Source of the DNA: Schoenoplectus triqueter
Lineage: Eukaryota > Streptophyta > Magnoliopsida > Poales > Cyperaceae
Assembly (NCBI GenBank): GCA_964058805.1
Contig: CAXKVV010002169.1
Location: 278,718-342,717, forward strand
Length of the DNA: 64,000 bases
Reading direction: 5' to 3'
How positions within the stretch are numbered: position 1 is the first letter of the stretch; each line of letters begins with the position of its first letter. Positions 1-11,781 of this stretch are shown one piece after another. The notes beneath the pieces were generated by a model that saw only the letters and a program-made list of their open reading frames with translations, had not been told where the DNA came from and did not search any database. The position numbers were made by a program, and so were the translations under genes.

Positions 1-118
1 ACTCCATTAATAGCTACAAATACTTCACAAATTAAAAAAAAAAGTGTTTCTGACAAAATCCTAACTAGTATGTAATAAGGATGCCCATAAAAAATAAAAA
101 TAGAAATAGAAATATTTA
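1..118. repeat. Imperfect direct repeat, copy 1
   Basis: This AT-rich stretch reappears in the same orientation at 3402-3514, on the other side of the hAT transposase gene. Both begin with CTCCATTAATA and share the landmarks AATACTTCA, CTGACAAAA and CAATAAGGATGC or its close variant, with scattered differences. The copies could be an old segmental duplication or flanks of a larger element. The window starts inside or at the edge of copy 1, so its true left end is unknown. Confidence 0.6.
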
Positions 119-963
119 TATACAATAAGTCTCCATAGCAAATCAAAATAGAAACACGATATAAGGCTTCATAATATTGTCTATAGCAAACCAAAATAGA
201 AATACCCTATAAAAACTCCATAATTTTGTCCATAGCAAACTAAAACAAAAACAAGCTCCAGTTGAGAACAACTCAACGAGCTTTGCAAGCTCCATAACTT
301 TCAACAAAAAAAAAAAATAAGGTTTAGAACCAACAGACCTACAATAAGTTAGAAGACTTTCATAATCAAACAGCTCTCCAATAAGACCCCACAGTGCAAT
401 TAAGGTGGCATGTTGATATCACCTAACAATCTGTAAATATAAATTTTGGTTCAGTTTTATTAAAAATCAAACAAAAATGTATAAAAATCTGGTATGCTAT
501 TTGATCAGAATGATAAACAGAATGATAACCTAATGATAAACAAATGATTCTGCACAAAAAATTCTAACAGAATGATTCCATCAGAATGATAACCTAATAT
601 CATAACCTAACCTGATATGCTATTTGATCAAATTATGATGATTTGGGCTAAATACCATCCATAATGAGAATTTAATTGTTCTTTTGAATTACCAAGATCA
701 ATTAATACATTAAAACTTTTGAAGTGACAATTGAAACAAGAACTCATATTGGGGTTCAAATGTTTTTTGTGCCTCTGGGATAAAAATAATTCCGATGTTC
801 ATATGCTGGCCCGCAATAAGCCAATAACTACTTGCGCCTCTTATATCATTTGCTCACATCCTTTTCAAATAAAAGACGGGGAATTACAATTTTCTCATAT
901 ATTATACAACACTTGGTCATGCATTTATAGTCCTTTTGAACTAATTCTGTTAATAGAGGGGAT
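119..963. other. AT-rich stretch 3' of the hAT gene, with a short tandem repeat
   Basis: No gene is recognised here. At about 128-245 a motif like CCATAGCAAACCAAAATAGAAA recurs three times at a period near 55 bases. At 480-620 short variants of AGAATGATAACCTAAT recur. The 731-976 open frame shows no family resemblance. The right part would be 3' flank or 3' UTR of the transposase gene that ends at 964. Confidence 0.5.
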
Positions 964-3076
964 TTACCAAGCATGAGAAGATGAAGGCGGGATATATTGG
1001 GGCTCTTCGGCTAAGCCAACCTCCACTCCCATGAAGTTATTGCCTTCGGTATCCTCAGAACCATAAGCTAATAAAAATAAAACAGCAAAAACATCAATAT
1101 AAATGTGCTTCTACAATAAAAAGAGTGAAATAAACAAAGAAGATGTGCATACATTCATAACCAAATAACCAACTGCGGGTGGTGATCAATGCCTCCGAAT
1201 TTTCTGGTAAAAGACGACTTCTCCATTTGTTTAAAACCCGACCTCCAATACTAAAAGAAGATTCTGAGGCAACGGTCGTGATAGGTATGCTCAATATATC
1301 ACGCGCCACTGCCGATAAAATCGGAAATCTTTCTTCATTTTCCTTCCAATAGCCAAGGATATCAAATTCCCCATCTTGAGTAATCCTTGGCTCATTTAGG
1401 TAAATGTCGAGTTCTATCCTTGTTAAATTGAAATCATCACCATCACAAGAAGAATAACCCTACACAAAAAAGCTTCATTAGTTATATTATTAATAGAATA
1501 CATAATTAATTCAATGAAAATAATCTAATTATGTGAAACTTACATCATAGCTGTCATCATCTGAATGTCGTTGTCGAAGAGAAGTATCTTCTCTTCTGTC
1601 TTCATTGATAGATGTAGTTAATCTAGCAGAATACTCCGTAAACATGTTCTCAAGACGGATTTTTACTACATCTGTCTGTCTCTCATCGTTCATTTGTTTA
1701 TAACGAGAACGGACAAGTTTAAGCTTATGGCGAGGGTCAAGTATCACTCCAAAGGACAGAATCTGACTATAATCTCCCCAATACTTGTTAAATTTTACTC
1801 TCATTCCATCTGCCATTTGCTTAATTTCTGGATCTGAACTTTTTGCCATATCAGATAACCGCATTTGGATTTTCCACACATTTTCAAAATATAAATTGGT
1901 TGTAGGATAATCACTCCCCGAAAATAAATTAGTGATTATTTGAAAGGTTTTTAAAACTTTGTGAATTTCAATCATTTTATCCCACTCAATTGCCGAAGGC
2001 AAGTGGACATAATGATTATCCATTGTACTTAGTCTCTCAAAAGCTTGACGGTACAAAATGGCTCTATCAAGCATTTGATAAGTGGAATTCCATCTAGTAG
2101 TGACATCTAACCATAACCCTTTTGAGGATGTAATTTCAGCTAGTTGGACACATTCCCTAAATTTGATTTTCCTTGCCTCTGAACCCTTTACGTACTTAAC
2201 ACTCTCTCTTACCTTCTCAACTGCTGTAGTTATAAACTTAAGCCCCGCTTGAACAACTAAATTTAAAATATGAGCACAACATCTTATATGAAAGAATTGA
2301 CCTCCACACACGAGAGAATTATTGAGTCGGTAACACAAATTCTCTTGCATGTTATCCATGTTAAGAGCATTGTCCATGGTAATTGAAAAGATTTTTTTCT
2401 CAATACCCCATTCTTTCAACATGCCATGGATAACATCACACAATACAATTGCACTATGTGGAGGAGGAACATGACGAAAATTTAAAATTCTACTAGATAA
2501 CTTCCAATCACTATCTATGCAATGTGCGGTGAGACAAAGGTAACCCTCAGTATTGCATGAGGTCCACAAATCAGTAGTTAAACAAATTCTACCCGGGATG
2601 GACTCAAGAAAACTTTTTACTCTCTCCATATTATTATGATATAATTTTAAACACTCAGATTTCATAGTATTTCTAGAAATAACCCGAACATTCTCATTTA
2701 AGTAAAGATGAATATCACGATCACCTTCATGTTCAGCCCACAAGAAAGCATAGCCATGGAGTAGAACGGCTCGAGCTAGTTTTTCACGATAGACATTTTG
2801 ATCTATCTGTTTACCACATGATCCTCTCTCAATATCATCATTGGTACGAGCTCTCTTCTTACATGATTGAACATGACGGTTCATGTTAGTGGTCCCTATC
2901 CTTGAATCAGCCATGTATTTATTTCCACAGTAATTGCATTTAGCCTTGACGATGTTATCTTCCACAAATTTTGTAAAATGAGACCATGCTGGAGATTTTA
3001 AACTTTTGACTGATACAGGAGTAATCGTCGACTCTATTTCTTCAGTGATGGTTTCTTCCTCCATTCTATTATTCAT
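964..3076 (-). CDS. hAT superfamily transposase (RICESLEEPER/Ac-like), three exons
   Basis: The predicted CDS joins 3076-1544, 1459-1153 and 1067-964 and gives about 647 residues. It starts at an ATG. The introns have GTAAGT/TAG and GTATGC/TAG borders, and both junctions keep the frame (phases 0 and 1). A BED zinc finger lies at residues 28-72 (C47, C50, H68, C72). The RNase H-fold core follows, with LTTDLWTS at D169 and SITMDNA at D235. The DUF4413-type segment contains [13 protein letters not shown]. The C-terminal hAT dimerisation block, with [10 protein letters not shown] and [10 protein letters not shown], lies in exon 2. Such proteins bind terminal repeats and cut and paste DNA; RICESLEEPER members are domesticated relatives. 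No stop or frameshift is seen, so it may be active or domesticated. I did not find convincing terminal inverted repeats or an 8-bp duplication around it. Confidence 0.88.
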
Positions 3077-5535
3077 ACAGATAAAAAAAAAAGTTAGAAC
3101 AAGATAATACTTGGGTAGCCTCTATAAAGTTAGTTAAATTCACATGGGAACAAGACAATGCTTGAGAACCATAACTCGTTCTAAAGTTCAAAAGGTTTCT
3201 TTTATATTTGACTGGTATTATGTTCTTTTACATTTTACTGGATTGTATTAAAGTCTCCATCAGATTTGAGAACAGAGTTGATATCTAATTCACATGCATG
3301 TGACTAAAATTCAAAACAGAAAATTAATCACACAAAACACTAATATGTACTGTACCAGAGACATAGCTAGAAACCTCATTAATAGCTCAAAACAAGCCAC
3401 AACTCCATTAATAACTGTAAATACTTCATAAATTTAGAAAAAAAATGGTCCTGACAAAACCCTAATTATAAGCAATAAGGATGCTCACAAAAATTGAAAT
3501 AGAAATATATTTTACCGAGGAGATTCTTACATCAAGCAAAGGAAGAAGCTCTTCAGCAATACTTGTGGAGACTTGAGCTTGCTCCCAGACTGAAGTTGAA
3601 AAAACAATATGCAAAAAAGTGTTACACATAATAATTTTAGCAATCTTGTCATTTGTTTGATTAAATTGACTGAACAAAATTTCAGATGCAACCCATCAAG
3701 TTTTACACCTTTCAAACAAAAATTTCATTTAGAGCACTCATAAACATTATCTTTTGGTTTAGCAAGTATGCGTATACTAATATATACTGTAACAGAGATG
3801 CAATTGGACAATCTCATGCACTATTTGAAAGATGGTAAATTAGTAAACCTAGTCGTTAATTGCAAACTCATTTTGAGCTTTCATCACTAAGTACAAGATA
3901 TGCAGTTTAGTTGCTTTCCAGCTCAAGAAAATAAAAAGAAACGAAAAGAGAGATTAAATGCATCTGGTTTTAATAGAGCACCAAAATAAAATACAACTGG
4001 TTAGTAAAGCAACAAAAAAATGCAACCGGTTCTAGCAACAAAGCTTATTCAGCCTATCTAGCACCAAAACAAGAAGAAGCAAATTTCTAATAAAATTCCA
4101 TAATGAACATCGATAAACTTCCCTCCCAAAAAAAAATCCAAATTCCAAACAAATATAAGATACTGCCAACAAAAAAGTAAATTTATAATAAAAAATTGAT
4201 AAATACATGGGGGTTCTTGGCGACTCTTCTCGGTGGCTGCTCGGCGACTCTTCTCGGCGCACAAGGTAAAGAAGAGTTGAGCCGAGAGAGGGGAAAACGG
4301 AACGGACAGAGCACAGGGGTCGCGAGTGGTAGCGCGTTGTGGAGGCAGTGCGCGATCGACGGAGAAAAAGAGGGATGAAAGAGGGGAAAAAGAAATATGG
4401 CAGTGAAGTGAAAAGATTTGTCGACTGGGAGGGAAGAGAGAGAAAACTGAGGAGCAAAGAGTTTCATGTAGAAGAAATTTGTCGACTGCGCACAAGTCAC
4501 AACAATACTTAATGTATCTAAACTGTTGAAATTTCTTAAGATTCGTATCAGCACGACTTATAAAGTTATTGAATGATATATATATTGTGTTGTATAATAC
4601 TGCATAGTAGTGAATCTGGATTAGTACATATTAGGGTATAATAGCACTGAGAGGTATTGGGGGGAAATTTTCGTCAAAAATTCACCAAAAACTAGGAATT
4701 GGAAATTATAGTGCGCTCTGCTACGCTGTCAGAAATCAGAATAAAGTTGCCTACTAAAATCGAGTAAGTTCATTGCATATTTTATCTAATAAAATTTGCA
4801 TACTCAATAGCATAATTTAAAATTTGCATATTTAATCTAATTCGATCCCATAAAAAGAAAAATAAATACATATTTCTCTCAGTTGAAGCGGCATCATCAA
4901 TAGCGTAATTGTTTTTCTATATCCAAAAACATTATTTGTATTTAATTATCAGTTTCATAACAAATGCGCTGTTTTAATTTGTACCATATCAGCACACAAA
5001 ATAAGCTAAAATTAGAAGTCTTAATTGATTTAAAATTTTAAATTGAGGCGTGCATTTTTTTTGTTGCTGTAACTTCTGAATTCAAATGAAACTTATTAAA
5101 AAAATTTCAAAACGTAATAATATAAAAAAAACAAGGTTAGTATATGGATGATATATACTCTTAAAAGTCTCTGACCAAGATAATTAGTTGTACACTATAC
5201 ATATACACTGTTTTGATTGATCATCCGTTATATCGTGTAAAATTTCCTGATCAACTAATGTATTCTGATATTAAAATTTATTATTTCGATAACATATATT
5301 AGTCCTTAGAAAATATTGTTCTACCTTCGTTAACTATCAAGAATGTCTTAAGTTTATTAATAAATTGAATGATATCTCGATCTAAAACTGATCAGACTAA
5401 ATTCCAACTAATTAATCATATCTATATAACTATATTATTTAAAAAATTAAATTGATCATAATATAATTAAAAAGTTTAGACCTGGCATTGGCTAAAATAT
5501 ATTTCTGAGAAAAAAATATTTTAAAGTCTAAAGAC
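3077..5535. other. AT-rich intergenic DNA with one exon-like piece
   Basis: Upstream of the transposase gene. It contains repeat copy 2 (3402-3514). A minus-strand exon-like segment of about 59 bases ends near 3530: it is preceded by TTCAACTTCAG and followed by GTAAGA, and it can read WEQAQVSTSIAEELLPLLD. The family is not recognised. At 4205-4265 the motif TCGGCGACTCTTCTCGG occurs nearly twice, inside a GC- and CT-rich patch (4200-4500) that looks like a 5' UTR or promoter of a minus-strand transcript. The overlapping minus-strand open frames there are low-complexity and are not called as genes. Confidence 0.4.
3402..3514. repeat. Imperfect direct repeat, copy 2
   Basis: This is the partner of 1-118, same orientation, roughly 85% similar by eye. 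It sits about 330 bases 5' of the transposase start codon. A smaller duplication nearby (CTAATATGTACTGTACCAGAGA near 3345 and its variant near 3780) suggests repeated local duplication. Confidence 0.6.
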
Positions 5536-5905
5536 CTGAAATTCGATCCGACCCGACCCGAAATAAAATGTGACAAAAAAAGAACCCGACCCGGCCCGGC
5601 CCGACCTGAGGCAACTCGAAACCCGAGACTACCCGATATCAGATGACCTGAAACCTGACCCGACCTGAACCCGAATGACCCGAAACCCGAGATGATCTAA
5701 GCTAATGAGAACCTGAAACCCGACCCGACCTGACCCGAAATGACCCGAGACCCAAACAAACCCGATAATATTCAACCCGAAACTCGACCCGACCTGGACC
5801 AAATCGACCCGAACCCGACCTATGACCCGACAATATTTTTGGTCAAACTTACCCGACCTGATCCGTCCGAACCCGAACCCGACCCGACCCGCCCGATTTG
5901 CCACC
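5536..5905. repeat. Degenerate CCCGA minisatellite
   Basis: A 370-bp run of variants of GACCCGAAACCCGACCCGACCT. It ends in GATTTGCCACCTCTA, whose complement TAGAGGTGGCAAATC resembles ends of plant non-autonomous hAT-like elements. A possible opposite end, TAGACCTGGCATTGG, lies near 5478, but the 8-bp flanks do not match, so I do not call a complete transposon. The minus-strand open frame at 5629-5904 is only translated repeat. Confidence 0.75.
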
Positions 5906-5909
5906 TCTA

Positions 5910-7398
5910 ATCTTTCTATAGTTACTGTTTAAGTGAACTCACTAGTTTTCTATCTTTCAATGTACTTGCAAAAAAGACTGCAGTCGCACATGCCTATAAT
6001 CATTGCCTAAGCTTGTAACTGTTTTTGCTAATTCCATTTCACTTTTGTGCAACACGGCCAGTACTTTCTGATACCAGTATAGGTACGAGTCTCGGTTAAG
6101 AACCCGTTATTGACATTTCTAGTAATCATTTCAGAGGTACTTTTAATCCTTTCAAAGATTACGAATTTGTCTAAGATTTCAGTTTATGGCTTCTATTGCC
6201 CGACATTTTGCATAAATCACTCTAAATTTCAACATTCAATCAAATAAAACCTTCATGGACGCACATGCAACATGAAAACATTCCGCCAAGCCACAGATTT
6301 CAGAAGATGTCAAGGGTATCCAACTATCCATACTTCAGCAGTTCAGAACAAGAAGCAAGGAAAAAGATAATATATTTTTATCAATCATACTAATTTTATT
6401 TGGAAACATGTTAACTTAGAAGAAAATGGTAAAAATATTGAGAACACCATGATAAAAGAGAGAACGCAATGAAACAGTTTAAAAGCTAAGCCGCTAGTGT
6501 TTGCAATTGTCTTACAAAAATAAAAGAACACACCAACAGAGTACATTTTCCTCACAAATACAGACTTACAACAATGCTTCCGATCTTAATTTGGCATCAT
6601 AAAGTGAGATAAGAGACATTGCAAAATAAATTAATCATTTAATTGTAAAAGAAACAATTTCCAAGATCTAGAAGGCAGCATAAATTTGTTGTTTTTGGTT
6701 GACTGAGTCAGCAAGAAGCCTTTCAAGGTTCTTTCATACTGTGCAAGAACACTGCAATTAAAAGTGTGAGGTTAAAAGCATGTCATGGATCCATGTCGTC
6801 AGCTACTTTAAGTGTGATTGTTAATTCAACTTCCTTTTTGTTAAGAAATGGCCTATTTGGTAAAAAGATATCAGTTAGATTGGTAGTGAATGGACTCTTA
6901 AATTTGCTTTTCCTAGTGTAATTAGGATAAAATTAAGTAAAATACAAAATTCAATAGGGCAATAATGAAAAAATTAAGTAGAACGGACTCTACATTCTTT
7001 TTAAGAACATCTGAACCAGACAAACTAAAGAATGAATAAAATTCAAAAGTCCCAACTCACTAAAATGTATGGACTATTAGCAACTCAAAAAAAGCCACAG
7101 CATGGTGCAAAACATGAATTTGTTAATTTGAAATATCTAATCAACAAGTATTTCTCCTGATTATGCAAAAATGCTGAGATAATAAACAAAAATTTTAGTT
7201 TTGTATGTTTCCTAGATGTTTTGGAGGGTTCCTGTAATCATTAAATTTTAATATTGTCAAAATTCAAAATTTATAGGTAAATCTTTTTAGTAAGACTACG
7301 AAATTGATAACATAAAATAGCAAAATATTGTAGAGATCGTGTTTCCATACCTTGAGTCCTCGATTGTTTAGCAAATGCATTTTTGAAGAATTTAAATT
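5910..7398 (-). other. 3' flank and probable 3' UTR exon of the CNL gene
   Basis: Just after the CNL stop codon, the minus strand shows CTCAAG followed by GTATGG, a fair splice donor with intron start at 7350. AATTGCAG ends at 6752. Together these predict a 599-bp intron in the 3' UTR and a last non-coding exon from 6751 down to about 6500. The stretch 6531-6640 resembles 60080-60190, downstream of another minus-strand gene. The rest is AT-rich with no recognised gene. Confidence 0.4.
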
Positions 7399-10300
7399 TC
7401 AATAAATAAACACAAGAGGGACATGCGATATGAGGTGCCAATCTTCACCAATTTCTCGTGTACAGCGTTTGCCTAGCAGTGGGCAATCATCAATTACAAT
7501 CCATTCCAAAGCAGTGAGGTGTTGGATGGAAAGGGGAAGGGAATCAAGGCCTGGGCATTTACCAATTGTCAACCTCTGAAGAGATTTAAGTTCCCCTAAC
7601 CACTCTGGTAACTCATTTAGATTTTCACAATTATCAATTTTCAGTTCACGAAGACTGGAGAGCTGCGTTAAGCTATGGGGTAATTGTTCCAGATTGTTGC
7701 AGTTCTGGATACTGAGTTCATTAAGCAAGTTGAGATGATGCAACAACTTCCACCCATGTGATGCTGTAATATCAGCGATAGTTACCTTCTTAGTATAGAA
7801 AGTAAGCATTGTTGATGATGATGGCTCAGAAAAGTTAGACGTCACACCCCTTAGTACCGCCTCATTGCTAAAATCTAGTTCTAATTGTTCCACAGATGGG
7901 GGTATAAAAGGGTGGACTTCCAAATTAGGGCAAAGCCAAATTGAAAGACGAAACAATCGGGGACATGCTGGCTTTGGATTGCTGCTTTTCTGGTCTTCAT
8001 CTACTATTGTTGACCAAAGAGAAAGTTTAGGCATATTATATAGAGTCAACGTAGTGAGTGATGAAAAATGCTGGCCCTCAATAGTGAGAAGTTCATCCAT
8101 AGTATTTATGTTCATTTGCTTGAGGTGAGGGAAATCAACCTGGGGGAGGATAGTGCATTTTACTCTTCGAAGTTCCAAGAACGTTAGGTATGGAAATGGT
8201 GAAGAATTGTTCTCCATCACCATCATCCACTGTGGATATATATTTGCAGGATAGTCCCATATGATCAACCTTTTAATATTTTTATTGGGCCGAAGACAAT
8301 CCAGAACATTCAGACTGAAATCAGGGTCCATTCCTTCCCCTCCCCATCGAAGGGTGAGCTCTTCAAGCTCCTGCTTTCTCTCTAATTGAGCCTTCTGGAC
8401 ATCCCAAAGACTTTTCAATGCTCTTAAATTTCTGATAGTAAGCTCATCACCCAAAAGGTCCAGATATTCAAGCTCTGAAATTGAGGCATATTTGTTGTCT
8501 CCATCCAGAACAAACATGTGCAGCTGCTGGAGATGTGTCAACTCTCCTATCCCTCGAGGGGCATTACGTAATGACCAACATCCTTTGTTCTTTAGGTACC
8601 TAAGCTTTGGCATTTTCCCCAGTCCTTCCGGCAACTGCCTCAAGGTGCTACATTGCTGAATGTCAAGACACTCTAGGTTTACAAGTTCATTGATCTGTGC
8701 TGGAAGATTTGAGAGCCTTGTTCCTCGTAGAAAGAGAGAACACAATCGTTTAAGATTAGATATGGACTTGGGTAATGATGTTAACGCTTGACAGTATGAC
8801 AGATTAAGGATGCGAATATTCTCAAGATTACCAATGGAATCAGGCAGGTCTCGAATTTTGCAGGTCGAAAGATTAATGCTCTCAATATATCGGAGAGTAC
8901 CGAGTGAAGTAGGTAGTTGTTGAATTTTGCTGCATTCTAAAAGGTTAAGGGTTTGTAAATTTTGAAGGTTCCCAATTGAACTTGGTAGTTCCGTAATACT
9001 TCGACAATAATATAAATTAAGGTTTCGTAACTCCTTAAGCATTTCAAAAACTTCTTCTGTCAAGGTCTCAAGCTCATTGCAGCAAGAAAGATTTAAAACT
9101 CGGAGCTTTTCAAGTTGACCGAGAGAGATAGGAATACTTGAAATGATTCTACATCCTCTTAGGATCAAGCTTTGAAGGTTCTGACAACTACCGATAGAGG
9201 CTGGTAAAGTTTTAAGTGATCCGCACCATGAAAGATCTAGTGTTCTCAAGTTGCAAAGTTTACCAATATCACTGGGCAGAGCTAGAAGTTGTTCAGAATC
9301 TTTTACATGTAAAGACTGCAAACACCAAAGGCTACAAATTGCTTCTGGAAGCTCTCGGCATTTAAGCTTTGAAATCCAAAGGTATCTCAACATTTTCAAC
9401 TTTATTATTGACATTGGAAATGGTATGGAATTTGTTGGATCTAGAACAAGTGTCCGTAAACATTTAACCTTCATCTTCTTTATGAAATAATACCTCATTT
9501 CTGAAATTCCATTATCAATAACAAACTTACCCTTATAGATATAAAGACCACGTGCCTTTTGCATGATACTCATGTGCACCTCTTGTTTGCAGTCTACCAG
9601 GCACAAATATCGACAAGATTTATGGAAATCACTAGTTGGTATTGCCTTTGCATGTTCTGTGATATATAGATCATCACCAGCAATGGATTTAGCCAGGTCA
9701 TGAACTAGGTCGTGCATCCTGCATGTAACCACATCTGTATTCTCATCTTTGACAGGATCCTGAAGGAAAGACATTTGAAGCAGGTCATTAAAATATCCAT
9801 TTCCAATATCCTCCATGCTGGCATCTCCATCCAACATTGGTATCATACCATGAGCAATCCACTGACCTATCAGCTCATCCTTGTTGATTTTACCACCTTT
9901 AGGCAGTATTGAACAGTATGTAAAGCACTCTTTTAAAATTGGTGATAACTGCATATAGCTCAGTTTAAGGGTTGCAATAACTTCCTTGTTTTCATCTCCA
10001 GGCAGCTTCCATATGTCGCTGTTCCTTACAGCTAACCAGGCATCCAGCCCCTCTTTGTGTTGCATGATGCTTCCTAAATGTTTTACAGCCAGCGGATTGC
10101 CTGCACATTTGTGGACTATATCCTCTGCAATTTTAGCTATTTGAGTGTTAATTTCACTTAGTGGGCTACCAAACACCCTTTGTGTGAATATGTTCATGCA
10201 TACATTTTGGGGTAATCCTCCCAACTTGAAAATAATTGTTGATTTCATTTGTTGACCAACTCTCTCCATCCGAGTTGTTACAATGATCCTACTGTCTTTT

Positions 10301-11187
10301 GCTCCGCTCTCCAAGACCAATTTCAGTTTCTCAAACTTCTCTTGGGCATGGTACCAAACATCATCTAGAACGAGTAAAAATCTAACTCCTCTAATTGCCT
10401 TTGCTAGGTCCTTACCGAGGGAATCAAGACCCTCAGGCACAGATCTTAGACCGGTGGCTGATTGAATCATAGTTCTGAGAACAGCTTCAACATTAAAATT
10501 TTCTGATACATATACCCACATTCTCAATTCAAAATGGTTCTTCACCTCAGTTTCATCATTATACACCATCTGAGCTAGTGTGGTCTTTCCAATTCCACCT
10601 AATCCAACAATTGAAATGATGGAAATGTTCTCTTGGCAATCTGTTCGAACTAACTGATGCATAATTTCATTTTTTTCAGAATCCCTACCAAAGATTGTTC
10701 TTTCCTCAAAAGACCATGTTTCTCGCGTTGTTTGGCCCACCTTGCTCTCGTGAACACATCTTTTCTCTATAAAAAAGTTTCTTCTCTCATCTGCGATGGC
10801 CCCAAGTCTCTCATTAAGTTGACTGATTTTGTGTGCCATCTTTGATCTCTTAATAAGGTTTACCTTCAAAAAAGCCTTACAAAATGTTCCTTTTGCAGCA
10901 CCATGTATGTTGCTCTTTGCAAATTCTGCTTCCATACGGAATTTCTCCAAAAGGTCATCTGCGTCATAGACTACATCTTTTAGTTTCCTCAGCCAATTGT
11001 AAACTGGAATATCATCAATACTACGCTCATTAGCTTCTTGTAGCACATCTTTAATCGTCTTGATTTTACTCTCGAGGGCACAGAGATCGTTGCTAAGACC
11101 CCACAAGAGACCAAACTCCGACAGTAATGGCGAGCTGATCTTATCACACACAATTTTCAAAATAGATGACTCAACCATTCCGGTCAT
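7399..11187 (-). CDS. CC-NB-LRR (CNL) disease resistance protein, RGA-like
   Basis: A single-exon ORF of 1262 residues starting at ATG. Order of domains: Rx-type coiled coil (about 1-135) with an EDVID-like segment, VYDADDLLEKF; NB-ARC (about 165-500) with P-loop GLGGIGKTT (195-203), kinase-2 LLVLDDVW (271-278), RNBS-B IIVTTR (301-306), GLPL-type CAGNPLAVK (361-369) and MHD motif RMHDLVHDL (MHD at 491-493); then more than 20 leucine-rich repeats to the C-terminus. In this family, effector perception by the LRR or CC drives ADP/ATP exchange in the NB-ARC and triggers immune signalling. All core motifs are present with no stop or frameshift; the only oddity is GNPLA in place of GLPLA. Length is normal for RGA-type CNLs. 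It appears intact and functional. Its specificity cannot be read from sequence. Confidence 0.95.
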   Translation of the reverse strand: MTGMVESSILKIVCDKISSPLLSEFGLLWGLSNDLCALESKIKTIKDVLQEANERSIDDIPVYNWLRKLKDVVYDADDLLEKFRMEAEFAKSNIHGAAKGTFCKAFLKVNLIKRSKMAHKISQLNERLGAIADERRNFFIEKRCVHESKVGQTTRETWSFEERTIFGRDSEKNEIMHQLVRTDCQENISIISIVGLGGIGKTTLAQMVYNDETEVKNHFELRMWVYVSENFNVEAVLRTMIQSATGLRSVPEGLDSLGKDLAKAIRGVRFLLVLDDVWYHAQEKFEKLKLVLESGAKDSRIIVTTRMERVGQQMKSTIIFKLGGLPQNVCMNIFTQRVFGSPLSEINTQIAKIAEDIVHKCAGNPLAVKHLGSIMQHKEGLDAWLAVRNSDIWKLPGDENKEVIATLKLSYMQLSPILKECFTYCSILPKGGKINKDELIGQWIAHGMIPMLDGDASMEDIGNGYFNDLLQMSFLQDPVKDENTDVVTCRMHDLVHDLAKSIAGDDLYITEHAKAIPTSDFHKSCRYLCLVDCKQEVHMSIMQKARGLYIYKGKFVIDNGISEMRYYFIKKMKVKCLRTLVLDPTNSIPFPMSIIKLKMLRYLWISKLKCRELPEAICSLWCLQSLHVKDSEQLLALPSDIGKLCNLRTLDLSWCGSLKTLPASIGSCQNLQSLILRGCRIISSIPISLGQLEKLRVLNLSCCNELETLTEEVFEMLKELRNLNLYYCRSITELPSSIGNLQNLQTLNLLECSKIQQLPTSLGTLRYIESINLSTCKIRDLPDSIGNLENIRILNLSYCQALTSLPKSISNLKRLCSLFLRGTRLSNLPAQINELVNLECLDIQQCSTLRQLPEGLGKMPKLRYLKNKGCWSLRNAPRGIGELTHLQQLHMFVLDGDNKYASISELEYLDLLGDELTIRNLRALKSLWDVQKAQLERKQELEELTLRWGGEGMDPDFSLNVLDCLRPNKNIKRLIIWDYPANIYPQWMMVMENNSSPFPYLTFLELRRVKCTILPQVDFPHLKQMNINTMDELLTIEGQHFSSLTTLTLYNMPKLSLWSTIVDEDQKSSNPKPACPRLFRLSIWLCPNLEVHPFIPPSVEQLELDFSNEAVLRGVTSNFSEPSSSTMLTFYTKKVTIADITASHGWKLLHHLNLLNELSIQNCNNLEQLPHSLTQLSSLRELKIDNCENLNELPEWLGELKSLQRLTIGKCPGLDSLPLSIQHLTALEWIVIDDCPLLGKRCTREIGEDWHLISHVPLVFIY

Positions 11188-11773
11188 GAGTCGTGGTTTG
11201 GGAAATCGGTTGATTCCGAATAGAATCCGCCGGAAACGAGACGATTTTGACCCGAATTACTCGGCCACGACTTTTTGCACGAAATCGCGAAGGAGACTAC
11301 TAATTCCCCAAATTACTTGTCGAGAATGACACATTTGAGGATGTGTCTTTGTGCACTCAACCAATTTGAAAGTCTTAGACGGCGTTTTGTGGCGTGGGAG
11401 AGCTTCAAAGGGAGCGAAGGGTTCGCTCTGTCGCCAGGAAAAGAAAACCTGCTGTGCTTAATTATTTTAATTATTGCACATGGTGCATGCACCATTAATT
11501 ACAATTATTATATTTCCGTGGCAAATTTTTTGTCTTAGTACCTTAACTCTAAAACAAATGGAAGTGCGGCAGGTTCAAAGCACTTTGAATTAAAAAATAA
11601 TTTAAATTTTTTTAGCATCGTTGATTTTGCAATTAGATTCGTAATGATTATTAAAAGTATGAATTTTGAACTTAGATTTTATTAAAAATATAAATCTCGA
11701 TACGAAATTAACGATTCTAGAAGGCTTTGAACTAACTTTTTGGTTCAAAGTGTTTTGAACCTCCCTCACTTCC
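11188..11773. other. CNL upstream region
   Basis: The 5' flank of the CNL gene. It is moderately GC-rich to about 11450 (possible 5' UTR) and then AT-rich. No clear TATA box or second gene was identified. The small open frames in it have no family resemblance. Confidence 0.4.
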
Positions 11774-11781
11774 AAAACAAA
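11774..11781. repeat. 8-bp target-site duplication, left (AAAACAAA)
   Basis: AAAACAAA occurs directly before the left terminal repeat and again at 12431-12438 directly after the right one. Eight bases is the hAT-superfamily size. Confidence 0.85.

Noticed and set aside
4032..4554. Three overlapping minus-strand open frames
   Set aside because: CT-rich low complexity, overlapping in three frames, no family resemblance; more likely UTR or promoter DNA.
5629..5904. Gly/Arg/Val-rich minus-strand open frame
   Set aside because: Translated CCCGA minisatellite.
5478..5909. A complete hAT-like element around the CCCGA repeat
   Set aside because: The right end is plausible but the left end and 8-bp flanks do not match.
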